A stretch of DNA of 64,000 nucleotides from CAWCGU01 sp963795195 (GCA_963795195.1 CAWCGU010000006.1:620001-684000), one strand, 5' to 3'. Counted from the first letter of the stretch, positions 47,645 through 57,117 are shown. Notes: a model not told the origin generated them from the sequence alone. Numbers and translations: made by a program.

Positions 47645-48193
47645 ATGCTTGTCTCGATGCAGGTAGCCGAAGTCCGAGAGGGGTATGAGCTCTGGCGCCC
47701 CAACCGCCAAGGTGCGGAGGCGCAAATCACCAAGCTGGTGATCGCCATCGTGCTGCTGGCTTCGGCGGCGTTGCTGATGATCATCACGCTCGGCGGCTGG
47801 TCGCGGTTGCAGAGCGGAGGGGTCGGCATGATCACGATCGCGTGGGCGGTGCTCTATATCTTCTTCGCCATCGGCGTGTTCTTCCGCTGGCAGCGCGGCG
47901 TGCTGCCACTGGCCGCGGTCTTCGGGGTGATCATGATCATCTTCGCCGCCGTCGCCGCTCCCGGCTGGTTCGCGCGCGCAAAGGACGGGCTGGAGTCGCC
48001 GGCGCTTCCGGAGGATCTGCTCGGCCTGCTGACACTGATCGTGATTCCCGTCCAGATCGTCCTCATCATCGTCAGCCTGGTCGGCTTCAACCAGAACTGG
48101 CACGTCGAGGAAGAGCGCCCGATCGAGGGCTACCAGCCCGGCGACGACTCCGGCGCCGGCCCGGACGACCACCTCGCCCCCGCCCCGGCCTAG
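47645..48193 (+). CDS. Small multi-pass membrane protein of unknown function
   Basis: About 180 residues with four hydrophobic segments (IAIVLLASAALLMIITL, AWAVLYIFFAIGVFF, VFGVIMIIFAAVAAP, LIVIPVQIVLIIVSLVGF) and a Pro/Asp-rich cytoplasmic tail. The N-terminus VAEVREGYELWRPNR probably lies inside the cell. Start at ATG 47645 or 47657. Flanked by tRNA-Leu on the other strand; no family recognised. Confidence 0.78.
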   Translation: MLVSMQVAEVREGYELWRPNRQGAEAQITKLVIAIVLLASAALLMIITLGGWSRLQSGGVGMITIAWAVLYIFFAIGVFFRWQRGVLPLAAVFGVIMIIFAAVAAPGWFARAKDGLESPALPEDLLGLLTLIVIPVQIVLIIVSLVGFNQNWHVEEERPIEGYQPGDDSGAGPDDHLAPAPA

Positions 48194-48199
48194 CGAGAC

Positions 48200-48880
48200 T
48201 CAAAATAGTTTCAGCGGCGGCTCGAGCAGATGCGGGCCGTCCTCGCGCACGCTGTTGACGGCGTCGCTGACCTCGCGGGTCCTCAGCTGATCCGATGCGA
48301 GCGGCCGCAGCAACTCCGCCAGTGAGCGCGGGTCCATCTCGGGGTCGATCCACGCCGCCTCGCTTCCGGGCTCGAGGATCACAGGCATGCGGTCGTGGAT
48401 CGGCTTGATCAGGTCGTTCGGCTCGCAGGTGACGATCGCGCAGCTATGGACGATCTGCCCGTCCGGGTCCTCGAGCTTCGCCCAGATGCCGGCGAACGCC
48501 CAGTGCTCACCGTCAGGACGCGAGATCCAGATCGGCTGCTTGCCGTTCTCGTCCTTTCGCCATTCGTAGAAGCCATCGGCTGGGATCAGGCAGCGGCGCT
48601 CGTGGAACGAGTCGCGAAACGCCGGTTGCTCGGTAATTGTTTCGGCGCGGGCGTTGATCAATGGCCGGCCGGGCCTGAGCGCCCAGCGTCCCGGTTGCAG
48701 CCCCCAGCGCAACCTGCCCGCCTCGCGCACGCCCTCCTCGTCGCGCCGGACCGCGAGGATCGGGTCAGTCGGAGCGATGTTGAATCGCGGCCGCTCGTCG
48801 ATCTCGACAGACTCGGAAAGGTCGAATCGCATTCGCAGCTTGGTCGCGTTGGTGTCATTGAGGGTGAAGCGCCCGCACAT
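48200..48880 (-). CDS. SOS response-associated peptidase family (HMCES/YedK) protein
   Basis: 226 residues beginning MCGRFTLND, with catalytic Cys2 exposed after Met removal. Other SRAP landmarks are present: FNIAPTDPILAVR, RWGLQPGRW, INARAETITEQPAF, RRCLIPADGFYEWRK with the key Glu, and IHDRMPVIL with the conserved His. YedK/HMCES proteins crosslink through Cys2 to abasic sites in single-stranded DNA and protect them. Convergent, six bases from the membrane-protein gene; upstream is tRNA-Leu. Confidence 0.95.
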   Translation of the reverse strand: MCGRFTLNDTNATKLRMRFDLSESVEIDERPRFNIAPTDPILAVRRDEEGVREAGRLRWGLQPGRWALRPGRPLINARAETITEQPAFRDSFHERRCLIPADGFYEWRKDENGKQPIWISRPDGEHWAFAGIWAKLEDPDGQIVHSCAIVTCEPNDLIKPIHDRMPVILEPGSEAAWIDPEMDPRSLAELLRPLASDQLRTREVSDAVNSVREDGPHLLEPPLKLF

Positions 48881-48883
48881 CTA

Positions 48884-48966
48884 TGCCGGAGGTGGGATTC
48901 GAACCCACACGCCCTTTCGGACACGGCTTTTTGAGAGCCGCGAGTCTGCCGTTCCTCCACTCCGGC
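48884..48966 (-). tRNA. tRNA-Leu (CAA)
   Basis: 83 nt. Acceptor GCCGGAG/CTCCGGC with discriminator A, anticodon stem CGGCT/AGCCG with loop CTCAAAA (anticodon CAA), long type II variable arm (TGTCCGAAAGGGCG), T arm GTGGG/CCCAC with TTCGAAT. Confidence 0.95.
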
Positions 48967-49004
48967 CGGCCCCCACAACGATAGTCAGAAAGCGCCCCGC
49001 GATA

Positions 49005-50255
49005 ATGGCCAACTTGGATTCCGCGGCACGCATGGAGTTGGTCAGGGAGCTGTGCTCGTTCGAAGGCCGTCAGGCCGGGAGCGACGCAGAGCGCCGGGCT
49101 GCGAACTGGCTTGCCAAGCGGCTGAAGGAATCGGGGAACCGTCGCGTCGATGTCGAGCCGACCTACATCCGGCCGCAGTGGGCGCCGGCGCATGCCCTGC
49201 ACTGTCTGCTGGGCGTGGCCGGCAGCCTCGTCGCCATCGAGGTGCCGGCGGTCGGCTTCGGGCTCGCCCTATTCGCCGCCCTCTCGATGTACCTCGACGC
49301 CAACGCGCGCTTCCAGATCGTGCGGCGCCTCTTCTTCCGGCGCGCCTCCCAAAACGTCTACGCGCAGCCGCGTCGCCCCGGCAAGCCGGCGCGCGTCGTC
49401 ATCTGTGCCCATTACGACGTCGCCCGCACCGGCGCCGCCTTCCGCGCCAAGAACGTCTCCCGAATGACCCGTCTCAACTCCGCGCTCCCATTCTCGATCG
49501 AGGGGTTCAGGCCGCTCTTCTGGTCACTCTTCCTGCTGCTCCCGGTGCTCGGCGCCCGCATGGCCGGGGTCGAGGACAACTGGCTGGGGATCATCCAGCT
49601 GGCCCCGACCCTCGTGCTCGTCATCGGTGTCTTCGCTCTCACCGACATCGCCCTCTCCGAACCGGTGCCGGGCGCAAACGACAACGCTTCCGGCGTCGCG
49701 ACCGCACTGTCCGTCACGGCCGAGCTCGACCGGGATCCGCCAGAGCATCTCGACCTCAGCGTGGTCCTGACCGGAGCCGAGGAGTGCCTGATGAGCGGCA
49801 TGCGCTCCTTCCTGCGAACCCACCGTCGCGAGCTCGACCCGCAGACGACCTGGTTCATCAACCTCAACGCCGTCGGCAGGGGCGAACTGCGCTACGTAAC
49901 CAACGAGGGCGCGATCGTCGGCTATCAGCTCGATCCAGGCCTGGCTGAGATGGCCGCGGCGCTTGCATCCGGCGGAGGTGAGGTGGCCGCCGAACCGCAC
50001 AGAAGCGGGTTTTCGTCCGATGCGCTGCCGGTCCGCCTCGCCGGCGGCAGGGTGATCACGCTGACCTGCCTCGAGCCGGGCGAAATCATGCCCGGCAATC
50101 ACCACAGCCCCAGCGACGTTCCCGACCGTCTGGATCCCGCCTCCCTCGATCGCGCCCACGCGTTCGCCGTCGCGCTGGTCCGCCTGCTTGACCGCGACCT
50201 CGGGCGTTCCGGCGAGGTGGACGAGAAAGAGCTTGCTGGCGTAGATTCTGGTTGA
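49005..50255 (+). CDS. Membrane-associated M28-family zinc peptidase
   Basis: 416 residues. An N-terminal amphipathic stretch (CSFEGRQAGSDAERRAANWL) is typical of M28 aminopeptidases. The metal-binding residues are in the expected order: His/Asp in VICAHYDVARTG, Asp in GANDNASGVATAL, the Glu pair in TGAEECLMSGM, and His in PGNHHSPSDVP. Hydrophobic segments at about residues 65-95 and 180-230 split the catalytic domain, making it a membrane-embedded member. The ATG at 49005 is the first that does not overlap tRNA-Leu. Confidence 0.86.
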   Translation: MANLDSAARMELVRELCSFEGRQAGSDAERRAANWLAKRLKESGNRRVDVEPTYIRPQWAPAHALHCLLGVAGSLVAIEVPAVGFGLALFAALSMYLDANARFQIVRRLFFRRASQNVYAQPRRPGKPARVVICAHYDVARTGAAFRAKNVSRMTRLNSALPFSIEGFRPLFWSLFLLLPVLGARMAGVEDNWLGIIQLAPTLVLVIGVFALTDIALSEPVPGANDNASGVATALSVTAELDRDPPEHLDLSVVLTGAEECLMSGMRSFLRTHRRELDPQTTWFINLNAVGRGELRYVTNEGAIVGYQLDPGLAEMAAALASGGGEVAAEPHRSGFSSDALPVRLAGGRVITLTCLEPGEIMPGNHHSPSDVPDRLDPASLDRAHAFAVALVRLLDRDLGRSGEVDEKELAGVDSG

Positions 50256-50290
50256 GTGAAACCGGCAGCGCAAATGGGGGCCGAGATTCG

Positions 50291-51331
50291 ATGACACCGC
50301 CGACGATCGTCGACTTCGATCTCGACCGCTACCTGCGCAACTCCAGGAAGGTCGACCTCTCGGACATCGACTGGGAGAGCATCCCCGACCACTCGCTCTC
50401 CGACGGAGATGTGATGTGCCTGCACTACATGATGGACATCGAGGCGCACACGGTCATCTATCTGCGCGACCTGCTCGCGACCCGCGTCGCCGCCGACCCG
50501 CAGATCACCGCCTTCCTTGCCTGCTGGGTCTACGAGGAGCTCTGGCACGGAGAGGCCTTCTCCGACTTCCTGCGCGCCTACGGCATCGAGGAGCCGATCG
50601 AGCCCCGCCTGCCCGACGGCCGCACCCCCCTCCCCACCCGCCCCAACCGCTGGCGCGACCTGCGCGTCTCGATCGGCGTCGGCAACAGCCTCGGCATCGT
50701 TCCCACGACGCTTGGCTCGATGATCGCCCGCGATTTCGCGGCCATTCACATGATGTGGGGAGCGGTCAACGAACTGACCACGCTGACCGCTTACTACGCG
50801 CTGATTCGCCGCTCTGAACACCCCGTCATGCATCAGCTGCTCCGCAGGGTGATCCAGGACGAGCGCCGCCACTTCGCCTTCTACCGCGCCCAGGCTAGGG
50901 CGCGGATGGAGCGCTCGCCTGGCGCTCGCCGCATCGTCCGCTGGGTGCTCGAGCATTTCTGGTCGCCTGTCGGCGCCGGCGTCAAGTCCGAGGAGGAGGT
51001 GGATGGGCTCTGCCTCTACCTGTTCGGAGACTCCCCGGAAGGCTGGGACCACATCCGCGGCGTCGACGAAACCATCGCCGAAATGCCCGGCCTCGAGGGA
51101 CTCACAATCTGCACCGACTACGTCCAGGCCGCCGCGGCCCGCGCTGCCGCGACGCCGGGCTGGGCCGGAGCCCCGGCCGTTGCACCTCGCCCCGATGAGA
51201 ACCGTTCGGGGGCGCCGGCCCACTGGCGCGAGTCCGAGGAGCGCCGACCGGACGTGCTGCCTCCGACCTCGAACATCGAGCAGCGCGAGGAGGCAGCCAT
51301 GGAGGCAGGGGCGGCGCACCAACGGCTCTAG
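50291..51331 (+). CDS. Ferritin-like diiron protein (acyl-ACP desaturase-like)
   Basis: 346 residues, helical. Candidate diiron ligands are DIEAHTVIYLRD, ACWVYEELWHGEAFSDF (ExxH), GAVNELTTLTAYYAL and VIQDERRHFAFY (ExxH). Two spaced ExxH pairs are the hallmark of the ferritin-like/acyl-ACP desaturase fold. The C-terminal 60 residues are a disordered Pro/Ala/Arg tail. The frame can start at a TTG at 50252, but the ATG at 50291 is preferred. Substrate unknown; a fatty-acyl desaturase or N-oxygenase role is possible. Confidence 0.78.
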   Translation: MTPPTIVDFDLDRYLRNSRKVDLSDIDWESIPDHSLSDGDVMCLHYMMDIEAHTVIYLRDLLATRVAADPQITAFLACWVYEELWHGEAFSDFLRAYGIEEPIEPRLPDGRTPLPTRPNRWRDLRVSIGVGNSLGIVPTTLGSMIARDFAAIHMMWGAVNELTTLTAYYALIRRSEHPVMHQLLRRVIQDERRHFAFYRAQARARMERSPGARRIVRWVLEHFWSPVGAGVKSEEEVDGLCLYLFGDSPEGWDHIRGVDETIAEMPGLEGLTICTDYVQAAAARAAATPGWAGAPAVAPRPDENRSGAPAHWRESEERRPDVLPPTSNIEQREEAAMEAGAAHQRL

Positions 51332-51378
51332 CCGCCCGGCTTGACGACCATCGCAATCAGCACTGCAACATCGGGCGC

Positions 51379-52083
51379 TCAGCCGCAGCCGTTGGCGCTG
51401 ATAGAACTCGCCTTCGACGCAGTGTCGTTGGTCGGGATGGTCTCACGGGGCGAACCCATGACCAGCGCATTGACTCGGAACGTCAGAACCGCGTTGCACG
51501 AGCGTGGGCGTTCGACGACCATGTCGAACGCCGCTGATTGGCCAGCGGCGAGCTGGCCGGCGCTGCACGCCACCTGACGTTTGTCGATGGGAACGCAACG
51601 ACCGTCCGTAGTAGTCGAGTAGAAGTCCGCAGGCGAAAAGAGGTCGTCGGGGCCGATCAAACCGACGACCACCGAGGGGGATGCGGCACCCGGGCCGTTG
51701 TTGGTCAGGTTCACCGTGTAGGTCGCACGTATCGGGTTTGCGTCAGAAATGACCGCGTCGGGCCCAGTCACAGATACCGTCAAATCCGCCGGGGTCAGCT
51801 TTGCGAGCCCGAGGGACGAATCGGCGACCTGCGCCTCGCCGATGCTGCCGTCGGCGATCTGCTGGGCACGAACGACTCCGGGCGCCAGATCCGCCGGACC
51901 CACCCCTCCGTCCTTGATGTCGCCTGAACGCACAGCCGATGGCTTGATGTCTCCGGAATCGACCGTGTTCTTTCCGGAGAGCGCCACGGCAGTCGCTCCT
52001 CCGCCAAGCGCCAGCATCAGCGCCAGCGTGCTGGCGACGTTTGCGTAGGTCAGCCTTGCCAGTATCGATCTAAAAGTCGACAT
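51379..52083 (-). CDS. Secreted protein with DUF11/CARDB-like domain
   Basis: 234 residues from ATG 52083 (CAGGAGGG upstream). One hydrophobic N-terminal segment (STLALMLALGGGATAVAL) of the same type as in the 60-nt-repeat surface protein, then short KPSAVRSGDIKDGGVGPADL repeats. The C-terminal 120 residues form a beta-sandwich of the DUF11 kind (VTGPDAVISDANPIRATYT, LTNNGPGAASPSVVVGL, FRVNALVMGSPRETIPTND). Likely a surface or secreted structural protein. Confidence 0.75.
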   Translation of the reverse strand: MSTFRSILARLTYANVASTLALMLALGGGATAVALSGKNTVDSGDIKPSAVRSGDIKDGGVGPADLAPGVVRAQQIADGSIGEAQVADSSLGLAKLTPADLTVSVTGPDAVISDANPIRATYTVNLTNNGPGAASPSVVVGLIGPDDLFSPADFYSTTTDGRCVPIDKRQVACSAGQLAAGQSAAFDMVVERPRSCNAVLTFRVNALVMGSPRETIPTNDTASKASSISANGCG

Positions 52084-52192
52084 TCGTCCCTCCTGGTAGT
52101 TCCCCAAACGGCCCCGGTCGGCTGAACTTAATCCCGGAGCATTGGCCGGCACCTCAGTGCCAGCACGGATCAGCGAGGGGAACGACCGCAGC

Positions 52193-53710
52193 TCAGGCCG
52201 GTGTGACCGGGTTGCGACGCTCTGAGAATTCGCGCCGCTTCGTCTCCAGCAGCCCGTAACGACGAATCAGGTCGGTCCGCAGATCGTCCGGCTCGATCAC
52301 GGCGTCGACCACCAGCTCCGAAGCCAGGTGCAGGATGTCGATGTCGGCCGCGTACTCCTCGCGCTTGTCGATCACGAACTGCTCGCGCTCGGCCTCGTCT
52401 TCGATCGCCTGGACCTGGTTGTAGAAGACGGCGTTGATCGCCGCCTCAGGACCCATGATCGCGATCGACGCCGTCGGCAGGGCGATGCAGCAGTCGGGCT
52501 CGAAGGCCGGGCCCGGCCATCGCGTAGAGGCCGGCGCCGTAGGCCTTGCGGACGACCACCGAGATCTTCGGCACGGTCGCCTCCGACACGGCCGAGACCA
52601 TCTTCGCGCCGTGGCGGATGATCCCCTGGCGCTCGACCTGGGTGCCGATCATGAATCCCGGGACGTCGGCGAGGAAGAGCAGCGGCACGTTGAAGGCGTT
52701 GCAGGTCTGGATGAAGCGTGCCGCCTTGTCCGCGGAGTCGACGAACAGCACCCCGCCCTTCTGCTTCGGCTGGTTGGCGACGATCCCGATCGCGCGCCCG
52801 TCGAGCCGCGCGTAGCCGACGACGAGTTCCTTGGCCCAGCGCTTGTGCACCTCCAGAAACGAACCCTCGTCGGTGATCGCCGAGATCAGCTCGACGATGT
52901 CGAAGGCGGTCTTCTCGTCGGCCGGGACGATCTCGGCGACCGTGCGACCCGATGCCGGCTGGGCCGGCGGCGCCGTCGGCGGCGTCTCGCGCCAGCAGCG
53001 CGGCATGTAGGCCATGTAGGACTTGGCCAGGTCGATCGCGTCCTCGTCGGTCTTGGCGAGGAAGTGCCCGCAGCCCGAAACGCCGGTGTGCATGCGCGCC
53101 CCGCCCATCTCGTCGAGCGAGACGTCCTCGCCGATCACCATCTGGGCCATCCGCGGCGACCCCAGATACATCGAGGCGTTGCCGTCGCGCATGATCACGA
53201 CGTCGCAGAAGGCCGGGATGTAGGCGCCTCCGGCGGCTGAAGGGCCGAACAGCAGGCAGACCTGCGGAACCCGGCCGGAGAGCTTGACCTCGTTGTAGAA
53301 GATGCGGCCGGCGCCGCGGCGTCCGGGGAACATCTGCACCTGGTCCGTGATCCTGCCGCCGGCCGAATCGACCAGGTAGATCATCGGGATCTCGAGCGCC
53401 AGCGCGCGCTCCTGGATGCGCAGGATCTTCTCGACCGTCTTCGCGCCCCCACGACCCGGCTTTGACCGTCGGGTCGTTGGCCATCAGGGCCACCTGGCCG
53501 CCCGCCTACCAGCGCCAGTCCCGTGACGACGCCGTCGGCGCCGAGGCCCTCCTTGTCCCAGTTGGCGAGCAGCGCCTCCTCGGCGAACGACTCGGGATCG
53601 ACGAGGCGCGCGACGCGGTCGCGCACGGGCAGCTTGCCCTGCTCCTCCGTCTTCGGGTGGTGCCGCTCGGGACCGCCGGCCAGGGCGGACTCGAGTCGCG
53701 GCCTGGAAGC
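52193..53710 (-). CDS. Acyl-CoA carboxylase carboxyltransferase subunit (three frame breaks)
   Basis: Pieces in successive frames give an almost complete carboxyltransferase: PVRDRVARLVDPESFAEEAL, RVALMANDPTVKAGSWG, then after a break near 53450 YLVDSAGGRITDQVQMFPG, AAGGAYIPAFCDVVIM, ELVVGYARLDGRAIGIVANQ, LFLADVPGFMIGTQVERQG, RKAYGAGLYAMAGP, and after a break near 52510 GPEAAINAVFYNQV. A break near 53500 separates the first two pieces. Crotonase-fold motifs for both CoA sites are present. Family members carboxylate acetyl-, propionyl- or methylcrotonyl-CoA; the HMG-CoA lyase in the same operon favours methylcrotonyl-CoA. No biotin carboxylase gene is adjacent. Because each break lies in an otherwise perfect protein, sequencing error is likely. 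No clean start codon is seen. Confidence 0.82.
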
Positions 53711-53716
53711 CCTTCG

Positions 53717-54604
53717 CTAGAGGCCGGGGTCGACTGGCGTGGGCTCATCGCCCGAGTAATCGTAGAAGCCGCGACCGGACTTGCGGCCGTAGAAGCCGGC
53801 GGCGACCATCTTGCGAAGCGTCGGCGGCGCCGCGAAGCGCTTCTCGCGGTACTCGTCGAACATCACCTCGCCGATCGAGACGAGCGTGTCGAGCCCGACG
53901 AAGTCCGACAGCGTCAGCGGCCCCATCGGATGCCCGGCGCCCGCCTTCATCGCCGCGTCGATCTCGCCGATCGAGCCGACGCCCTCCTCGAGGGCACGGA
54001 TGCCGTCGAACAGGTACGGCACCAGCAGCCGGTTGACGATGAACCCGGTCTTGTCCTTGGCGTGGACGCTGGTCTTGCGCAGCTTCTCGCCGAAGGCGAA
54101 GCCGAGCTTCATCGCCTCCTCGCTGGTCGTCACCGTCTGGACGACCTCGAGCAGCGGCATCACCTGGGCGGGGTTGAAGAAGTGCAGGCCGAGGAACTTG
54201 TCCGGTCGCGAGGTGGTTGCCGCCTGGTCGATGACCGCGAGCGACGAGGTGTTGGTGGCGAAGAACGCCTCCTGCTTGACGATCGCGTCGAGCTCCTTCC
54301 ACATCTCGAGCTTGCCGTCGAGGTTCTCGGTGATCGCCTCGATGACGAGGTCGCAGTCGGCGAAGTCCCCGTAGTCGAGCGTCGGATTGATGCGGCCGCG
54401 GACTGCGTCGGCGTCGTCCTGCTCGAGCTTGCCCTTCTCGACCGCGCGGCCGAGCTGCTTCTCGATCTTGCCGATGCCCTTGTCGAGCGTCTCCTGGTCG
54501 AGCTCGCGGACGACGACGTCCCAACCCGCCTGGGCGCAGACCTGGGTGATTCCGTGACCCATCAGGCCGCAGCCGACGACACCGACCTTGCTGATCTCCG
54601 CCAT
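53717..54604 (-). CDS. 3-hydroxybutyryl-CoA dehydrogenase
   Basis: 295 residues from ATG 54604, preceded by GGAGGAAGCG. The N-terminal Rossmann motif is VGVVGCGLMGHGITQVCAQAG. Catalytic-domain motifs are VIEAITENLDGKLEMW, FATNTSSLAVIDQA, GLHFFNPAQVMPLLEVV (catalytic His), KTGFIVNRLLVPY and AGHPMGPLTLSDFVGLD. It oxidises 3-hydroxyacyl-CoA with NAD or NADP. Same direction as the acyl-CoA genes around it; the carboxyltransferase frame begins within ten bases of its stop. Confidence 0.93.
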   Translation of the reverse strand: MAEISKVGVVGCGLMGHGITQVCAQAGWDVVVRELDQETLDKGIGKIEKQLGRAVEKGKLEQDDADAVRGRINPTLDYGDFADCDLVIEAITENLDGKLEMWKELDAIVKQEAFFATNTSSLAVIDQAATTSRPDKFLGLHFFNPAQVMPLLEVVQTVTTSEEAMKLGFAFGEKLRKTSVHAKDKTGFIVNRLLVPYLFDGIRALEEGVGSIGEIDAAMKAGAGHPMGPLTLSDFVGLDTLVSIGEVMFDEYREKRFAAPPTLRKMVAAGFYGRKSGRGFYDYSGDEPTPVDPGL

Positions 54605-54656
54605 CGCTTCTCGCTTCCTCCGTTTCGCTGATTGACCGCTCGCGCGGCGCGCCAGA

Positions 54657-55064
54657 CTACTGGCTACTGGACAGACGAGTTTGGGCTGAGCGCTTCGAAG
54701 CTGGGCCCGCATCTGCCTCGGCCAGCGCGTGCATGCCGCTCATCGGTCGCACCATGACCGTGAGCTGAGACACCTCGCCCGCCTCGTTGAAGCGCAGGAT
54801 GTCAACCCCGTCGAGCTCGCGCTCACCGACCCGCGCCTTGAAGTGCAGCACCGCGCTGTCGCCGCCCTCCGGCTCGAGGTGGTTGACGTACTCGAAGTCC
54901 TCGAAGACGCGCACGACGGCGCCGAGCACCATCGCCAGGGCATCGCGGCCCTCGTAAGGCTTGTAGACGACCGGACTGTTGAAGACGACGTCTTCGGCGA
55001 AGACGTCCGTCCCCGCGGCGAAGTCCCCGCTCTCGACCGCGCGCCTGAAAGCATCGCTCTTCAT
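54657..55064 (-). CDS. SnoaL/NTF2-like protein
   Basis: 135 residues from ATG 55064: FRRAVESGDFAAGTDVFAED then VVFNSPVVYKPYEGRDALAM and ELDGVDILRFNEAGEVSQLT, the usual cone-shaped NTF2 fold. Family members are small isomerases, hydratases or binding proteins. It begins ten bases after the HMG-CoA lyase stop, so it belongs to the same operon. Confidence 0.8.
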   Translation of the reverse strand: MKSDAFRRAVESGDFAAGTDVFAEDVVFNSPVVYKPYEGRDALAMVLGAVVRVFEDFEYVNHLEPEGGDSAVLHFKARVGERELDGVDILRFNEAGEVSQLTVMVRPMSGMHALAEADAGPASKRSAQTRLSSSQ

Positions 55065-55074
55065 CGCAGCCACT

Positions 55075-55998
55075 CTATGCGCTCGGCTTCCAGTCCACCG
55101 GCCCGGCGCGCAGGACGTGGGCGCCGAGCGGCCGCCCGAGCACATCCTGAACCTCACGGGAAGCCGCAATCAGCGCTTCCAGGTCCACCCCGGTCTCGAT
55201 TCCCATCTCGTGGAGCATCGAAATCAAGTCTTCCGTGGAGATGTTCCCGGTGGCGCCGGGAGGCACCGGACAGCCGCCGAGCTCGCCGAAGGAGGACTCG
55301 AATGAGTCGACGCCGGCCTCGAGCGCGGCGAGAACATTCGCCAGGCCCTGGCCACGAGTGTTGTGGAAATGAGCGGTCAGCTCGACGCCGGCAAGCCGTT
55401 CGCGCGCCGCCGGGAAGAACTCGGAGACCTGGCGCGGATTGGCCATGCCGGTCGTGTCCCCGAAGCCGATCTCCTCGCAACCGGCCGCAACCAGGCGCTC
55501 GGCGATCCCGAAGACCCGGTCCGCGGGCACATCGCCTTCGTAGGGGCACCCGAACGACATCGAGATGACACCCTCGCAACGCAGCCCCTGCGCCCGAGCG
55601 CGCGCGATCGTCGCCTCGAGCCCGACGAGCGATTCCTCGATCGAGCGGTTGACGTTCTTGCGGTTGTGCGTCTGCGAGGCGGAGAGAAAGAGATTGACCT
55701 CGTCGAAGCGGTCGCGCTGCTCGAGAGCGCGCTCGAGGCCGCGCTCGTTGGGAATCAACACCGAGTAGGCGATGTCGTCGTGCCGCTCGACGCCCGCCAA
55801 GACCTCGGCGCCGTCGGCCAGCTGCGGAATCACATCCGGTCGAACGAACGAGGTGATCTCCAGGCGCTTCAGGCCGCTCGCCGCAAGCATGCCGGCGAGC
55901 CGGATCTTGTCCTCGGTCGCAATCACCTCGGGCTCGTTTTGAAACCCGTCGCGCAGCCCGACCTCGCGGATGCGAACGCTCTGTGGATACTCGCCCAC
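55075..55998 (-). CDS. mvaB: Hydroxymethylglutaryl-CoA lyase
   Basis: 307 residues of a DRE-TIM metallolyase: IREVGLRDGFQNEP (catalytic Arg-Asp), ITSFVRPDVIPQLAD, FLSASQTHNRKNVNRS, ISMSFGCPYEGDV, GFGDTTGMANP, ELTAHFHNTRGQGLANV (metal His-x-His), and the signature SSFGELGGCPVPPGATGN, which contains the active-site Cys. It cleaves HMG-CoA to acetoacetate and acetyl-CoA, the last step of leucine breakdown. Confidence 0.94.
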   Translation of the reverse strand: MGEYPQSVRIREVGLRDGFQNEPEVIATEDKIRLAGMLAASGLKRLEITSFVRPDVIPQLADGAEVLAGVERHDDIAYSVLIPNERGLERALEQRDRFDEVNLFLSASQTHNRKNVNRSIEESLVGLEATIARARAQGLRCEGVISMSFGCPYEGDVPADRVFGIAERLVAAGCEEIGFGDTTGMANPRQVSEFFPAARERLAGVELTAHFHNTRGQGLANVLAALEAGVDSFESSFGELGGCPVPPGATGNISTEDLISMLHEMGIETGVDLEALIAASREVQDVLGRPLGAHVLRAGPVDWKPSA

Positions 55999-56015
55999 GG
56001 CTAGAGCCTAGGCCG

Positions 56016-56385
56016 CTAGCCGAGCTGACCCACGTCTATGACGCGGCGCTCGTGGGTCCCGACGCCGATCGTGCGCTCGCCCTCCTTGACCTCGACGTCG
56101 AAACGGAGCTTGCGGCCGTCCACGATTTCGCGCAGCGTCGCGCGCACCGTGCACTCTGAGCCCTCAAGCGACGCGGCGACGTGCTTGACGCAGACCTCGA
56201 AGCCGACCGTCGCCCTGCCCTCCTCGGCGTGCTCGCAGGTAGAGGATCGCCCCGGTTCGCTCCATCATCCCGATCATCCCCGGGGTCGAGAGGACCGAGC
56301 TGCCGATCGTGCCGCCGACGTCTGTGAGAAGACGGCCCTCGACCGTGAAGGTGTCGGTGCGCTCGATGCCGGGCTCGAGTGTCAC
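56016..56385 (-). CDS. Hotdog-fold thioesterase (FlK-like), one frame break
   Basis: From a GTG at 56385: LEPGIERTDTFTVEGRLLTD, then VLSTPGMIGMMERTGAIL, then after a break near 56240 EEGRATVGFEVCVKHVAASL, REIVDGRKLRFDVEV and GVGTHERRVIDV. Position and pattern (TPGMI-ME, VGxxVxVKH, GTHER) match fluoroacetyl-CoA-thioesterase-like proteins of about 125 residues. First gene of the acyl-CoA operon, 39 bases from the divergent npdG. Confidence 0.72.
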
Positions 56386-56424
56386 GGCTCGGCAGCATAT
56401 GGCTACGCATAGACTCGCGGCCTG

Positions 56425-57108
56425 ATGACGACGATTCCCGTGATCGGCGGAACCGGGGCCCTCGGCGAGGGACTCGCGCTGCGCTGGGCCCGGGCGGGCA
56501 TCGAGGTGGTGATCGGCTCGCGCGATGCGACCCGCGCCGACGAAGCCGCCGCGAGGATTCGTTCCACCGTTGCCGATGCAAACGTCGAGGGACTCGGCAA
56601 CGCCGAGGCCGCCGCCCGAGGCCCGATCGTCTTCCTGACCGTGCCGTTTCGAGCCCAGTCGGAGACTTTGACCAATCTCAAGAACGCGCTGCAGCCCGGC
56701 CAGATCCTCGTCGACTGCACCGTTCCGCTGGCGGCGGCCGTCAGCGGGAAGGCGACCCGCTCGCTCGGGGTCTGGCAGGGATCGGCCGCCCAGCAGGCGC
56801 AGGAGATGGTTCGCGAGGGCGTCACGGTGGTCGCCGCGCTCCACACAATCGGGGCGCCCGCGCTCGCCGATCTGGACCACGCGCTTGGCGAGGATGTGCT
56901 CGTCTGCGGCGACCGCAAGGCCGATAAGGCCGAGGTGGCGAAGCTGGTCGAGGCGATCGAGGGATTGCGGGCAGTCAACGCGGGCGCGCTCGAGATGGCG
57001 CGCATCGTCGAGCAGCTGACCCCGATGCTGATCTCGATCAACAGCCGCTACAAGACCCACGCCGGGATCAAGATCACCAACCTCCCCGATGGGGATGCCT
57101 GGGGCTGA
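56425..57108 (+). CDS. npdG: NADPH-dependent F420 reductase
   Basis: 227 residues with the Rossmann motif IPVIGGTGALGEGLALRWA, then EVVIGSRDATRADEA (Ser-Arg for NADPH phosphate), VFLTVPFRAQSET, GQILVDCTVPLA, GVTVVAALHTIGAPALADL, DVLVCGDRKADKAEV and a C-terminal LISINSRYKTHAGIKITN. This is the standard layout of the enzyme that shuttles hydride between NADPH and F420. First gene of the F420 cluster. Confidence 0.94.
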   Translation: MTTIPVIGGTGALGEGLALRWARAGIEVVIGSRDATRADEAAARIRSTVADANVEGLGNAEAAARGPIVFLTVPFRAQSETLTNLKNALQPGQILVDCTVPLAAAVSGKATRSLGVWQGSAAQQAQEMVREGVTVVAALHTIGAPALADLDHALGEDVLVCGDRKADKAEVAKLVEAIEGLRAVNAGALEMARIVEQLTPMLISINSRYKTHAGIKITNLPDGDAWG

Positions 57109-57117
57109 GGTCTTCCG

